Source of the DNA: DATBDN01 sp963715995
Lineage (GTDB): Bacteria; Actinomycetota; Thermoleophilia; Solirubrobacterales; Thermoleophilaceae
DNA length: 64,000 nt
NCBI GenBank assembly: GCA_963715995.1
Contig: OY970283.1
Location: 124,001-188,000 of the forward strand
Direction: 5' to 3'
Shown: positions 23,556 through 33,274 of the stretch, one piece after another
Numbering within the stretch: the first letter of the stretch is position 1
Layout: every line of letters starts with the position of its first letter
Translations under genes and position numbers: made by a program
Notes under the pieces: generated by a model
Database searches by the model: none
What the model was told of the DNA's origin: nothing
The model's input: only the letters and a program-made list of their open reading frames with translations

Positions 23556-25100
23556 CTAGCGCTTCTCGCGGCCGTACATCCACACGAGGAGCCGCTCGAG
23601 GATCTTCGCGTTGCGCTTCGTGAACGGGAACCAGTAGAGCTCGCGCTTCATCGCAAAGCGCGTGACGAGCAGCGAGTGCGCGTTGCAGTACTTGCGGATG
23701 CCGGCCGAGCTGTGGCGCACGCCGATGCCGGATTCCTTGACGCCGCCGAACGGCAGCTCCTGCGCGGCGTAGTTGGCGACGGCGTCGTTCACGCAGGTCG
23801 AACCCGCCTGCACCTGGGCCGCGATCCGCTCGCCCTTCGCGATGTCCTTCGTCCACACGCTCGAGTTGAGCCCGTAGCGCGAGTCGTTGGCCAGCCGCAG
23901 CGCCTCGTGCTCGTCGCGCACCTTCATCACAGGCAGCACCGGGCCGAAGGTCTCGTCCTGCATCAGCTTCATCGTGTGGTCCACGTCCACGACCACCGTG
24001 GGCTCCCAGAAGCGCCCGGGACCAGCGCCGCGCTTGCCGCCGGTGAGCACCTTCGCGCCCTTGTCGACCGCATCTTTGACGTGTGACTCGATGATCTCGA
24101 TCTGCGGCTCGAACGTGACCGCGCCAATCTCGACCGCGCCGGCCTCGCCGGGCACTCCCTGACGCAGAGCGCGCGTCTTCTCGACGACGCGCTTCACGAA
24201 GTCGTCGTAGACCGGCTCCTCGACGTAGACGCGCTCGATCGCCTGGCAGATCTGGCCGCCGTTCGCCATCGACCAGAAGACGGCGCCGTTGGCGGCTCGC
24301 TCGATGTCGGCGTCGCGCAGCACGATCATCGGGTCCTTGCCGCCGAGCTCGAGCGAGTACGGCTTGAGCGTCTTCGCGGCCTCGGCAGCCACCTTCTTGC
24401 CGGTGGCCACGCTGCCCGTGAACATCACGTAGTCGACGTGCTCGATCAGCGCCGCGCCGGTCGCGCCACGCCCGGTCGCCACCTGCATCACGCCGTCGGG
24501 CAGGCCGGCCGCAGTCATGCACTCGAGCATCAGCGACGTCGAGAACGGCGTGATCTCGGATGGCTTGAAGATGACCGCGTTGCCGGCGGCGAGTGCGGCG
24601 ATGCCGTCACCGAAGCAGTTGGTGAGCGGGTAGTTCCAGGGGCCGATGACGCCGATGACGCCACGCGGCTGGTAGCGGATCATCAGCTTGCGGCCGAGCA
24701 TGAACGGCGAGTGCGAGCGGACCTTCTCGTTGGCCAGGTGCTTGGGCGCCGACTTGGCCCAGTAGCCGAACGAGTCGGCGATGAAGAGCACCTCGGCGAG
24801 CATCGCGTCCTCGTGCGTCTTGCCGGTCTCCTCGACGATCGTGCGCGCCACGCGCTCACGGTTGTCCACGAGCCACTTGCGCGCCCGGTAGAAGACCTTC
24901 GCGCGTGCGTCGAAGCCAAGCTCGGCCCAGGCCGGCTGCGCGGCGCGGGCGGTCGCGACCATCTGCGCGACTTCGGCCGGTGAGAGGTGCGGCACGTGGC
25001 CGATGACCTGTCCTGTGGCTGGGTTCTCGACGGCGATCTGGTCGCCTGCGGCGGCCCCGTTCTGCGGCGTCGAGGGTTCGCGTGCTTCAAGCGTGGCCAT
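23556..25100 (-). CDS. Aldehyde dehydrogenase (NAD(P)+-dependent)
   Basis: 514 aa, full-length ALDH. Signatures: GVIGVIGPWNYPL, FKPSEITPFS, FTGSVATGKKV, catalytic Glu in LELGGKDP, catalytic Cys in NGGQICQAIERV, and PFGGVKESGIG near the end. The unusual C-terminus (YWFPFTKRNAKILERLLVWM) is amphipathic and typical of ALDH members that associate with membranes or act on hydrophobic aldehydes, such as those in fatty or aromatic aldehyde oxidation; that is inference. It sits 9 bp after the cyclophilin and 10 bp before the methyltransferase. Confidence 0.94.
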   Translation of the reverse strand: MATLEAREPSTPQNGAAAGDQIAVENPATGQVIGHVPHLSPAEVAQMVATARAAQPAWAELGFDARAKVFYRARKWLVDNRERVARTIVEETGKTHEDAMLAEVLFIADSFGYWAKSAPKHLANEKVRSHSPFMLGRKLMIRYQPRGVIGVIGPWNYPLTNCFGDGIAALAAGNAVIFKPSEITPFSTSLMLECMTAAGLPDGVMQVATGRGATGAALIEHVDYVMFTGSVATGKKVAAEAAKTLKPYSLELGGKDPMIVLRDADIERAANGAVFWSMANGGQICQAIERVYVEEPVYDDFVKRVVEKTRALRQGVPGEAGAVEIGAVTFEPQIEIIESHVKDAVDKGAKVLTGGKRGAGPGRFWEPTVVVDVDHTMKLMQDETFGPVLPVMKVRDEHEALRLANDSRYGLNSSVWTKDIAKGERIAAQVQAGSTCVNDAVANYAAQELPFGGVKESGIGVRHSSAGIRKYCNAHSLLVTRFAMKRELYWFPFTKRNAKILERLLVWMYGREKR

Positions 25101-25109
25101 GCCCGCAGC

Positions 25110-25571
25110 CTACTCCTGAAGAGTGATCTTCTCGATGACTGCGTCCTGCTTGGGGCGGTCGTTGTGGTCGGTCTCGGAGCCCTCGATCTTGTCGACCACA
25201 TCCATGCCGTCGGCCACGTGCCCGAAGACCGTGTGCTTGCCGTCGAGCCACGGCGCGGCGTCGGTGGTGACGATGAAGAACTGGCTGCCGTTCGTGTTCG
25301 GGCCGGCGTTCGCCATTGCCAGCGCGCCACGCACGATCTTGTGCTCGTTGAACTCGTCCTCGAACGTGTAGCCGGGGCCGCCGCGACCGGTCCCGGTCGG
25401 ATCGCCGCCCTGCACCATGAAGTCCTTGATCACGCGGTGGAAGATGACGCCCTCGTAGAAGCCGTCGCCCGCGAGCTTGGTGAAGTTGCCGACCGTCTTG
25501 GGTGCCTCTTCGTCGAAGAGCTCGATCGTGATGTCGCCGTGGTTCGTGTGGAGGATTGCCGTGCTGCTCAT
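25110..25571 (-). CDS. ppiB: Cyclophilin-type peptidyl-prolyl cis-trans isomerase
   Basis: 153 aa, no signal peptide, so cytoplasmic. Family motifs: NFTKLAGDGFYEGVIFHRVI with the catalytic Arg, FMVQGGDPTGTGRGGPGY, ANAGPNTNGSQFFI, and HTVFGHVADGMDVVDKI. It catalyses X-Pro isomerisation in folding proteins. Its ATG overlaps the helicase stop by four bases (ATGA). Confidence 0.95.
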   Translation of the reverse strand: MSSTAILHTNHGDITIELFDEEAPKTVGNFTKLAGDGFYEGVIFHRVIKDFMVQGGDPTGTGRGGPGYTFEDEFNEHKIVRGALAMANAGPNTNGSQFFIVTTDAAPWLDGKHTVFGHVADGMDVVDKIEGSETDHNDRPKQDAVIEKITLQE

Positions 25572-26965
25572 CGCTTTGCTACCTCAGCCTTCCAGTTCAG
25601 GTTCTTTGCCACTTCTTCCGCGCGCGCGGCGGGCACCTCGACCAGCGAGAAGCGCTCCAGCACGCGCACGTTGCGGATGTCGTCGTTCTCGAGGTGGGTC
25701 TGGTCGACGATTGCCTCGACCAGGTCCTTCGGCTCGATGTCGTTGGCGCGCCCCGCGCCGATGATCAGCTTCACGCGCGGCCCGCTGCCGTTGGTCGGCT
25801 TCGTGTGGCGCGGCAGGCGCGCCTGGCGCTCGGGCTCGGCCTCGCGGCGGGCGGCCGGAGTCGTGCCGTACTCGGCGATCTCGGTCTTCGCGTGCTTCTC
25901 GATCACGCCGATCTCCTTGCGCTGCTTGGCCGTGACGAGCGTGATGGCGCGGCCGGAGCGCCCGACGCGGCCGGTGCGGCCGATGCGATGCACGTAGACG
26001 TCGGGAGAGTTGGGCGGGTCGTAGTTGATGACGTGCGTCACGCCTGAGATGTCGAGCCCGCGGGCGGCGACGTCTGTCGCGACCAGCAGCCGCTCGCGCT
26101 CGCCCTTGAAGGCGAGCATCACGCCGTCGCGCTGGCCCTGCGTCATGTCACCGTGCAGCGCCTTGACGCGTACACCGCGGTCGCCAAGGGTGCGCGCAAG
26201 GCGGTCGGCCCCGATCTTCGTGCGCACGAAGATGATCGCCTGGTCGGGTCGCTCTTCGCGCACGATTCGCGCGAGCACGTCTGCCTTCTCGCGCTCGCCG
26301 ACCTCGACGAAGAACTGCTCGACCGTGTCAACCGTGAGCGTGGGCGCCTTGACCTTGATCAGCTCCGGCTCGTACATGAAGTTCTCGGCCAGCGTCTGGA
26401 TCGGCGGCGCCATCGTGGCGCTGAAGAGCGCGGTCTGGCGCCCGGTCGGCGAGCGGCCCAGGATGAACTCGATGTCCTCGATGAAGCCGAGGTCGAGCAT
26501 CTCGTCGGCCTCGTCGAGCACGACGTAGCGGGCGTCGCTGAGGAAGAGCACGTGGCGTGAGATGAGGTCCATCAGGCGGCCGGGCGTGCCGACGACGACC
26601 TGCGCGCCTTCCTTCAGCTGCGCCATCTGGGTGCGGATCGGCGCGCCGCCGAAGCAGGCAACCACGTTGACGCCCTTGCGCTCGCCATAGGCGCGCAGCG
26701 CCTGGGTGACCTGGATGCAGAGCTCGCGCGTCGGGGTCACGACCAGGGCCTGGACCTCCGAGTTGTCCGACTCGATGTACTCGAGCAGCGGGAGCCCGAA
26801 GGCGGCGGTCTTGCCGGTGCCGGTCTGGGCCTGGCCGATGATGTCGCGGCCCTGGAGCAGAGCGGGAATCGTCTGCTCCTGAATCGGTGTCGGCTTCTCG
26901 TAGCCCAGGTGCTTCAGGGCCTCGAGAATCGGCTCGGACAGGCCGAGCTCGGCGAACGTGGTCAC
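25568..26965 (-). CDS. deaD: DEAD-box RNA helicase with DbpA-type RNA-binding domain
   Basis: 465 aa. Ordered motifs: Q motif (YEKPTPIQEQTIPALL), AQTGTGKT, PTRELC, TPGRL, DEADEML, SAT, VFVRT-like FVRTK, RGLDI and HRIGRTGR. The last 80 residues (KLIIGAGRANDIEPKDLVEA onwards, then VRVLERFSLVEVP) match the DbpA RNA-binding domain, which often recognises 23S rRNA. It should remodel RNA during ribosome assembly or cold stress. Same-strand run with cyclophilin and quinone oxidoreductase; the gap to the latter is 9 bp. Confidence 0.95.
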   Translation of the reverse strand: MTTFAELGLSEPILEALKHLGYEKPTPIQEQTIPALLQGRDIIGQAQTGTGKTAAFGLPLLEYIESDNSEVQALVVTPTRELCIQVTQALRAYGERKGVNVVACFGGAPIRTQMAQLKEGAQVVVGTPGRLMDLISRHVLFLSDARYVVLDEADEMLDLGFIEDIEFILGRSPTGRQTALFSATMAPPIQTLAENFMYEPELIKVKAPTLTVDTVEQFFVEVGEREKADVLARIVREERPDQAIIFVRTKIGADRLARTLGDRGVRVKALHGDMTQGQRDGVMLAFKGERERLLVATDVAARGLDISGVTHVINYDPPNSPDVYVHRIGRTGRVGRSGRAITLVTAKQRKEIGVIEKHAKTEIAEYGTTPAARREAEPERQARLPRHTKPTNGSGPRVKLIIGAGRANDIEPKDLVEAIVDQTHLENDDIRNVRVLERFSLVEVPAARAEEVAKNLNWKAEVAKR

Positions 26966-26974
26966 GCAGGGAGG

Positions 26975-27931
26975 CTAGCGGTGCGGGAGAAGCACGAGCT
27001 TGCCAGTGGTTCGCCGCGCGACGAGATCCTCGTGCGCCCGGCGCACGTCCTCGAGCGGATAGGCCTCGCCGAGCTGCGGTGACAGCTCGCCGCGGGCGGC
27101 GCGCTCGAACAGGTCCTGCAGCGGCTCGCGCATCATCTGCTCGGGGCGCGCCAGGCAGTGCATCAGCCAGAAACCGACGACGCCGCGGCTCTTGCGCATG
27201 AGCCGGCCCGTGCGCAGGTCGTTCTGCTCGCGGCTCGCTATGCCGTAGACGACGATGCGCCCGAACGGCGCAAGCGCCTCGGCGCTCTGCTCGAACACCG
27301 GGCCGCCGGCCATGTCGAAGACCACGTCGACGGGCTCGCCCCCGTTTGCCTCGAGCAGCCGCTCGGTCATCTGCCCGGGTGCGCTGTCGATGACGGCATC
27401 GGCGCCGAGCCGCTCCGCCAGCGCGCGCTTCTCGTCGCTCGACGCGCTCGCGATCACGCGCCCGGCCCCCATCGGCTTGGCCAGCTGGAGCGCGAGGCTG
27501 CCGGTGCCGCCGGCTGCCGAGTGGACGACGACCGTCTCGCCGGGGCGAACCTGCGCCGCTGTGCGGTACAGGTGCCAGGCGGTCAGGCCCTGGATCAGCA
27601 GCGCGAGCGCCTCGTGGTCGCCCAGACCGTCGGGGAGCGGGAAGATCGACGCCTCGTCGGCCAGCGCGTACTCGGCGTAGCCCCCGTGGTGCGGCATCGC
27701 GACCACGCGCGTGCCGTCGTCGAGCGTCCCGGCCACCTCCGTGCCAGGGATCAGCGGCAGCTCGTACTTGGCGATGTAGGCGTTCTCGCGCGCGTGTGTA
27801 TCTGCGAAGTTGACGCCGGCGGCACTGACCTGGATGCGGCGCTGACCGGGACCGGGCTGCGGCTCGGGCGCGTCGTCGACCAGCTCGAGCACCTCGGGGC
27901 CACCCCACTCGTTGATCAGCACCGCGCGCAC
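26975..27931 (-). CDS. Zinc-independent quinone oxidoreductase (MDR superfamily)
   Basis: 318 aa. N-terminal GroES-like fold (NFADTHARE, LPLIPGTEVAGTL) and a Rossmann domain with the NADPH motif VVHSAAGGTGSLALQLAKP (AAGGTG). The zinc ligands of alcohol dehydrogenases are absent. This matches the QOR/zeta-crystallin group that reduces quinones with NADPH. First gene of a six-gene minus-strand run ending at EamA; 66 bp separate it from the divergent PfkB gene. Confidence 0.92.
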   Translation of the reverse strand: MRAVLINEWGGPEVLELVDDAPEPQPGPGQRRIQVSAAGVNFADTHARENAYIAKYELPLIPGTEVAGTLDDGTRVVAMPHHGGYAEYALADEASIFPLPDGLGDHEALALLIQGLTAWHLYRTAAQVRPGETVVVHSAAGGTGSLALQLAKPMGAGRVIASASSDEKRALAERLGADAVIDSAPGQMTERLLEANGGEPVDVVFDMAGGPVFEQSAEALAPFGRIVVYGIASREQNDLRTGRLMRKSRGVVGFWLMHCLARPEQMMREPLQDLFERAARGELSPQLGEAYPLEDVRRAHEDLVARRTTGKLVLLPHR

Positions 27932-27997
27932 CGGGGCGCGATTATGCGCGCGCGGGATCGTGGATGGTCACCCGAAGGCCGCTAGCCTGCGCGACCC

Positions 27998-28924
27998 ATG
28001 AGCCTCGTAGTCGTCGGATCGATCGCCTTTGACGCCGTCAAGACTCCCTTCGGGGAGCGCGACCGGATGCTGGGCGGATCGGCCGTGCACTTCTCGCTGG
28101 CGGCGTCGTTCTTCACCGACGTGCGCGTGGTCGGCCCGGTCGGCGACGACTTCGGCGACGACGAGTACGCGGTACTGCACGGCCGTGGCGTCAACACCGA
28201 CGACATCGAGCACGTCGAGGGCGGCCAGACGTTCTTCTGGCGCGGCCACTACGAGTACGACCTGAACGTGGCGCACACCGACGACACGCAGCTGAACGTG
28301 TTCGGCGACTTCGAGCCGAAGCTGTCGCCGGCATCGCAGGAGACCGAGACGCTGTTCCTGGCGAACATCCAGCCCGACCTCCAGCGCCAGGTGCGCGAGC
28401 AGTCCTCGGCGCAGCTGGTCGGGCTCGACTCGATGAACCTGTGGATCGACACGGCCCGCGAGTCGCTGCTGAAGACGATCGCGGGGGTCGACCTGGTCTT
28501 CCTGAACGACGCCGAGATCCGGATGCTGATGGACGAGGCCAACCTGGTGCGCGCAGCCCGCGGGCTGATGGAGCACGGGCCGCGGACGATCGTCGCGAAG
28601 CAGGGCGAGTACGGCGCCGCGCTGTTCAATGGCGACTCGTTCTTCGCGCTGCCCGCCTATCCGCTCGAGACCGTCAACGACCCAACCGGCGCAGGCGACA
28701 GCTTCGCGGGCGGCTTCCTCGGCTACCTCGATTCACAGGGGCCCGATGCAGCGGGCGACCCGCACGTGCTGCGGCGCGCGATGGTCTACGGAGCAACGCT
28801 CGCATCGTTCAACGTCGAGGAGTTCGGCACCGAGCGAGTGCGACGCCTGACGCGCGACGAGATCGACGAGCGCTTCGAGGAGTTCCGCCAGATGACGACG
28901 CTCGAAGGGGCGCGGGCGGGCTGA
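27998..28924 (+). CDS. PfkB-family sugar kinase
   Basis: 308 aa. N-terminus VVVGSIAFDAVKTPFGERDR, a GGSAVHFSLAASFF substrate-binding loop (GG motif), and the ATP/anion-hole motif NDPTGAGDSFAGGFLG with the catalytic Asp in GAGD. Members phosphorylate sugars or nucleosides such as adenosine or fructose derivatives. The precise substrate cannot be told; the N-terminal SIAFD pattern resembles cyanobacterial/actinobacterial ribokinase-like proteins. Divergent from the QOR gene. Confidence 0.92.
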   Translation: MSLVVVGSIAFDAVKTPFGERDRMLGGSAVHFSLAASFFTDVRVVGPVGDDFGDDEYAVLHGRGVNTDDIEHVEGGQTFFWRGHYEYDLNVAHTDDTQLNVFGDFEPKLSPASQETETLFLANIQPDLQRQVREQSSAQLVGLDSMNLWIDTARESLLKTIAGVDLVFLNDAEIRMLMDEANLVRAARGLMEHGPRTIVAKQGEYGAALFNGDSFFALPAYPLETVNDPTGAGDSFAGGFLGYLDSQGPDAAGDPHVLRRAMVYGATLASFNVEEFGTERVRRLTRDEIDERFEEFRQMTTLEGARAG

Positions 28925-28971
28925 GTCGGAGACGTGTGGCAAAGCCCACAAGATTGCGAGATGATGAGCCC

Positions 28972-29157
28972 ATGAGGAAGCTGGGCTCCGCCACTGATCT
29001 CGTCGTAGCGTTCTTCGAGCTGGCGACCCTGTTCGCGCTCTGCATCTGGGGATTCGAACAGAACGCCTTCGCAGGCATCGCCGCACCCGCAGTCGCCGGC
29101 ACGTTCTGGCACCGGTGGATTACGTCGCGGCTGCCAGGTCCGACGGTCCAGTTGTAG
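28972..29157 (+). CDS. Short YrdB/DUF2568-like membrane protein, probably truncated
   Basis: 61 aa, ATG 28972. One helix at 8-26 (DLVVAFFELATLFALCIWGF) followed by GIAAPAVAGTFW, the order seen in YrdB/DUF2568 proteins (hydrophobic helix, WGF, GI..P..A...W). The family is normally about 100-120 aa with further helices, so this copy seems cut short after the second segment. The TAG at 29155 is clean and no frame continues the pattern well. Could be a decayed paralogue. Confidence 0.5.
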   Translation: MRKLGSATDLVVAFFELATLFALCIWGFEQNAFAGIAAPAVAGTFWHRWITSRLPGPTVQL

Positions 29158-29276
29158 GCACCACCGCTGTTACGTCCAAGGTTGACTGCGCCGCCCGGAC
29201 TCGGCGATGCTCAGCTCTACACGGGGCGTCGCGTCGGTGTCGGCCGGGGCGTCCCTAACGAGACTGGAGGAGCGAG

Positions 29277-29546
29277 ATGGCGATACTCATGACTGCCGAG
29301 GTGCCCGGCATGACGCAGGAAATGGTGGACGGAATGACCGAGCAGCTGATGGAGCAGCAGAAGGCTCAGCCCGGGTTCGTCATCCATGCGAACGGGCCGA
29401 TCGAGGGCGGTTGGAGCGTGACCGAGGTATGGGATGCCCAGCAGAACTGGGACTCCTGGTACGAGGGCACGATCAAGCCGAACCTGCCGGACGGGATCGA
29501 ACCACGGGTCACGACCCGCGAGCTGCACAGCGTCGTACAGCCTTAG
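29277..29546 (+). CDS. Small ABM/dimeric alpha-beta-barrel-like protein
   Basis: 89 aa, ATG with a strong GGAGGAG eight bases upstream. The pattern of strand MAILMTAEVPGM, helix MVDGMTEQLMEQQKAQPGF, strand FVIHANGP, WSVTEVWDAQQNWDSWY and a final strand matches antibiotic-biosynthesis-monooxygenase (ABM)-like dimeric ferredoxin folds, which have widely varied roles. Stands alone between small gene and the convergent glycosyltransferase; 119 bp upstream is empty. Confidence 0.72.
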   Translation: MAILMTAEVPGMTQEMVDGMTEQLMEQQKAQPGFVIHANGPIEGGWSVTEVWDAQQNWDSWYEGTIKPNLPDGIEPRVTTRELHSVVQP

Positions 29547-29594
29547 CCGCCGGCCAGCCGACGCCCTCGAACCGGTAGGGCTGCGGGGGTGACG

Positions 29595-30557
29595 TCAGAG
29601 ACCCCGTACCGCCTCCACCACCGCCTGACAGAACAACCCGTAGTTCCACCTCGACCGCGCAAACTCGCGTGCGCGCTCCCCCATCTCGTGCGCGACCGAG
29701 AGGTCGCTTGTCACCTCCGACAACCCGCGCGCGAAGCTCGCGGCATCGCCCGCCTCGGCCCACACGCCGAAGCCCTCCGCCTCGATGTCGAAGTCGAAGT
29801 GCGGTGAGCGCGTCATCACCACCGGCTTGCCGCACGCGAGCGCGTCGTTCAGCTCCGACAGCCCCAGCAGTCGCTCGGGATCGGCCAGCGGGATCGCCAC
29901 CACGGAGGCACGCCGGACGTCCGCGAGAACATCCGCCAGCGGTGACGGAGACCCCTCCGGCGAAAGCCCCCACACCTTTGCTGCCAGCTTCGTCCGCCCA
30001 ACCGCCTCCTGGAGCAGCGACAAATCACGCCCGGTCTTGCCCGAGCTGACGACCAGCTCGAACTCGCCCTCGCCGTAGCCGGCGAACTCCAGGTCGGGGC
30101 CCCACGACACAACCGGCGTGCGACCCGGATCGCGGCGATAGCCGTCAACGAGCACGTCGCGCGTGCGCCCCGACAGGCACAGCGCCACGTCAACGCCGCG
30201 CACCCACGATCCGCCCGCGCGCGGTGGCGCTCCGATCGAGTGGAACACCGACATCAGTCGTCGCCGCCGCAGGTAGGCGAGCCCGCGCGTGAGGTTCTGG
30301 TCGCCGGAGTAGACGAGCCCGTCGCGCCCGGCCGCCCGTGCCATCGCCAGCTCCTGGTCGAGGTAGCCCAGCTTCCCGCGCGTCAACCGTGTGAGCCGCG
30401 CGAGCCGTTCGTCGCCTCCGAACGGCCCCCACTCCACCTCGTGGCCCACCCGCTCGAGCGCGTCCGCTCCCCACAGGTGCTGGCGCGGACACTCGCTGCG
30501 CTCGCACAGGCGGCGCACCTCGGTCATGGAGTAGGCGTGGCTGAACAGGACCTTCAA
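29595..30557 (-). CDS. GT4-like glycosyltransferase
   Basis: 320 aa. GT-B fold: N-terminal Rossmann half (MKVLFSHAYSM, GHEVEWGPF), a central LCLSGRTRDVL, and in the donor-binding half GLSELNDALACGKPVVMT, corresponding to the family's E..A.G.PVV motif (E in SELND). The last part ends RSRWNYGLFCQAV, typical of GT4. Acceptor and sugar unknown. It lies 11 bp downstream of the last Mce gene on the same strand and may be transcribed with it, although it also could have its own promoter. Confidence 0.8.
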   Translation of the reverse strand: MKVLFSHAYSMTEVRRLCERSECPRQHLWGADALERVGHEVEWGPFGGDERLARLTRLTRGKLGYLDQELAMARAAGRDGLVYSGDQNLTRGLAYLRRRRLMSVFHSIGAPPRAGGSWVRGVDVALCLSGRTRDVLVDGYRRDPGRTPVVSWGPDLEFAGYGEGEFELVVSSGKTGRDLSLLQEAVGRTKLAAKVWGLSPEGSPSPLADVLADVRRASVVAIPLADPERLLGLSELNDALACGKPVVMTRSPHFDFDIEAEGFGVWAEAGDAASFARGLSEVTSDLSVAHEMGERAREFARSRWNYGLFCQAVVEAVRGL

Positions 30558-30568
30558 GAGGCCCCAAG

Positions 30569-31969
30569 CTACGGCTGTTCGGCGTCCAGGTGCGGGAAGG
30601 CCAGCTGCTTGCCCTCGAACGACAGCGGCGCCTGGACGCGGCAGGGCGGCGCTGCCTCGGTCTCCGCCGCGGTCGCGTTCGAGCAGTCGAACGACTCCAG
30701 CCCCTGCGGCAGCTTCAGCAGCGGCTCGGGGGCGAAGTACGGGTTGTGGCGGTTCGAGGCGAGGCGCTTGCTCTGTGCGGCCAGGCCCTCCTGCGTGAAC
30801 GGCACGATCACGCGCAGGTAGTGGACCCGGTCGCCGCCGCCGGGCTGCGCCGGCTGGGTGGCCTCGGTGGCCGCGGACAGGTTGGCGAACGACGTGATGA
30901 GGTCCTGCTTGTAGAGGCCGAGGTACTGCACGACCGGCACGAGCTGGGCGAGCGCCGGGTCGAGGATGTCGAAGACCGGCTGTGCCGCGTGGACCACGCT
31001 CGTGCCCGCCGGCAGGCCCTCACGCGCCGCGGATGCCAGCGCGTCGATGTCGACCAACACCGAGCGCACCCGCGGTGCGAGCAGCGCCGTGTCACGCAGC
31101 GCCGGCGCGAACACCCGCCCGCCTGGCCGCAGGTCGCGGATGACCGGCGCGGCGTCTACGGACGTGGCCGCGACTGCGTCCATCGTCGGGCGCAGCTCGG
31201 CCAGCGTGGTCGGCAGGATCTGCACCGCCTGCGTGAGCTGCGCGTTGCGCTTGGCGGTGGTCGCGAGCACGCGGTCGCCGGCTGTGACGAGCGTCTGCAA
31301 CTGCCCCTGGCGCCGCGAAATCGCGTCGAGCACCTGCCCCGTGTCGCGCACCAGCCGCTCGACTGCATGGTGCTGCGAGTCGAGCACGGTCAGGAGCTGC
31401 GTCGAGTCGTCGCTGAACGGGGCGACGTTGCCAAGCGCGTCGTTCAGGTCCTCGCCGCGTCCCTGCACGCCGTGGGCGAGCCCGCCGAGCAGCTTCTGAA
31501 GATCCCTGCGCGTGGGTGGATCGAGCGCGCGCAGGATCTCGTCGAGCTCGGTCGTGGCCAGCACCTGGCTCGACGGCAGCACCGAGCCGTCCTTCAGGCG
31601 CGGGTCGCTGCGCTGCCCCGGCGTGATCTCGACGTAGGTCTCGCCAAGGAGCGTCTTCTGGCGCAGGATGGCCCGGCTGGTGGCGGCGATCGGCGCGTAC
31701 TGGTGGTCGATCTCGATCGTCGCGCGCGTGGTTGTGCCGTGCGGCTCGACCCCCGCAACGCGGCCGACGTTCACGCCGCTGATGCGCACGTCGGCGTTGC
31801 TCGTCAGCTGCGTGGCCTCGCCGAAGTCGGCGTAGTAGCGGTAGCCCTGCGGCTTCAGCGGGATCGAGCCGCCGAAGCTCGTCCAGAGGAACAGCAACAG
31901 GCCGATGCACGACAGCGCGAAGGCTGCCATCGCGGCGAGGCTCGCGGGCTTGGGTGCCTGCTTGATCAC
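30569..31969 (-). CDS. Mce/MlaD-family protein, sixth of the operon
   Basis: 466 aa, GTG start overlapping the preceding stop (GTGA). One N-terminal membrane helix (FALSCIGLLLFLWTSFGGSI), then an MlaD/MCE domain (about 38-120: YRYYADFGEATQLTSNADVR, SGVNVGRVAGV, QKTLLGETYVEITPG), a long helical Mce_cup-like middle, and a Cys-pair tail (FDCSNAT, PPCRVQ). Mce proteins form hexameric tubes that carry lipids or sterols across the cell envelope. Six consecutive genes fit one heterohexamer. Confidence 0.9.
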   Translation of the reverse strand: MIKQAPKPASLAAMAAFALSCIGLLLFLWTSFGGSIPLKPQGYRYYADFGEATQLTSNADVRISGVNVGRVAGVEPHGTTTRATIEIDHQYAPIAATSRAILRQKTLLGETYVEITPGQRSDPRLKDGSVLPSSQVLATTELDEILRALDPPTRRDLQKLLGGLAHGVQGRGEDLNDALGNVAPFSDDSTQLLTVLDSQHHAVERLVRDTGQVLDAISRRQGQLQTLVTAGDRVLATTAKRNAQLTQAVQILPTTLAELRPTMDAVAATSVDAAPVIRDLRPGGRVFAPALRDTALLAPRVRSVLVDIDALASAAREGLPAGTSVVHAAQPVFDILDPALAQLVPVVQYLGLYKQDLITSFANLSAATEATQPAQPGGGDRVHYLRVIVPFTQEGLAAQSKRLASNRHNPYFAPEPLLKLPQGLESFDCSNATAAETEAAPPCRVQAPLSFEGKQLAFPHLDAEQP

Positions 31970-33274
31970 GGCGTGGCCCCGGTCTTCGCGCAGATGCCCG
32001 CGTCCTTCAGCGCCGCAAGCGCCGGCGTGGCGGTCGTGGCGGTTGCAAGCGTCGAGCAGCTGGCCACGAGCAGGCCGCGCCACGCCACCCCGTGCGCGTC
32101 CTCGATCGACAGGATCGAGTCCGCGTTGTGGAAGAACCACGACGCCCAGAAGCCGAAGCCCTCCTCGGGTCCGGGCGGGTTGTAGAGCGTCTCGTTGACG
32201 ATGTAGTTCGCGTCCTGTGCCGTCGCGATCAGCGGCGGCAGCGACTTGTCGAGATTGGTGACCGCCGGCCGCAGGTCGCGCACGAGCGGCGTGGCCTCGC
32301 GCACGAGCGGCCGCAGGTGGTCGCGCACCACCGGCGTGGCCTGGCGCAGCAGCGGACGGGCGGCCACGAGCGCCGGTGCGAGCTGACGCGCCATCGGTCG
32401 CAGCGTCGTCGCCGCGGGGCCCAGCTCCGTCGCCAGCGCCTGCGTCTGCGTGAGCGCGTCGCGCGTGGCGCCGAGCGCCCCGGGCAGCTTGTCGACGGCG
32501 CTGCCGAGCTCCTGCTCGCGCGCGCCGATCGTGGACACCACCGCCGAGGTCGCGCCGACGAGCTGCTTCAGCTCGCTGTCCTTGCCCGCAGCGGCGTGCG
32601 AGAGCCGCTGGAGATTCGACACCAGCCGCGCCACCTTCGCGCGGCGGTCGGCGATCGCCCTGGTGAGCACGGACGCGTCCTTCAGCGTCGGGTAGCCGGC
32701 CTTGATGATCTTGCGCAGGTCGAGGCCGCGGCCCTCGAAGCCCTGGCCACCCGCGTTGGCGAGGATCGCCAGGTAGCGGCGCGAGTCGGCATCGAGGCCG
32801 GCGAACACCTCGTCGGGATTCACGTTCGGGGCCGTTGCTGCCTCAGGAATGGTGTCGCCGTCCTTCGGCCAGCGCACCGGGCAGCGAGCGGTCCGCCGTC
32901 CCGGGCTCGATCTGCACCGACATGTCGTTGAGGCCCGTCTTCGGTCGCAGGAGCAGCCGCATCCCGTGCATGTAGAGCGGGCCCGCCTTGTTCGGGTCGA
33001 TGTCCAGGCGCACCTGCGCGCGGCCGTCCTTCAGCTCGACCGTGCCGATCTCGCCGACCTTGACGCCCGCGATCGTGACCTGCTGGCCCTGCCCCGGGGT
33101 GACGGCCTGCGCCGAGCTGAAGTCCGCGTCGACGTGCATCACGGTCTCCCACGGGAAGCGCAGCCGCTCCTGGCGCGCGATGTAGACCGCGACCGCCCCG
33201 GCGAGCACGACGAAGCCAAGGATGATCCAGAGGTACTGGATCTGGCGCCGGACGTTCGGATGGAGCCGGATCAC
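31966..33274 (-). CDS. Mce/MlaD-family protein, fifth of the operon, apparent +1 frameshift near 32863
   Basis: GTG 33274 overlaps the stop of the fourth gene. The first frame gives a membrane helix (YLWIILGFVVLAGAVAVYIA), the MCE domain with GQQVTIAGVKVGEIGTVEL and LLLRPKTGLNDMSVQIEPG, then derails at about 32863 after LAEG. One base over, it continues GDTIPEAATAPNVNPDEVFA and the long helical region to 31966. Span is 3n+1. The restored product (about 435 aa) is normal for the family. Dropping one G from the GG at that point joins the frames. Confidence 0.82.
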
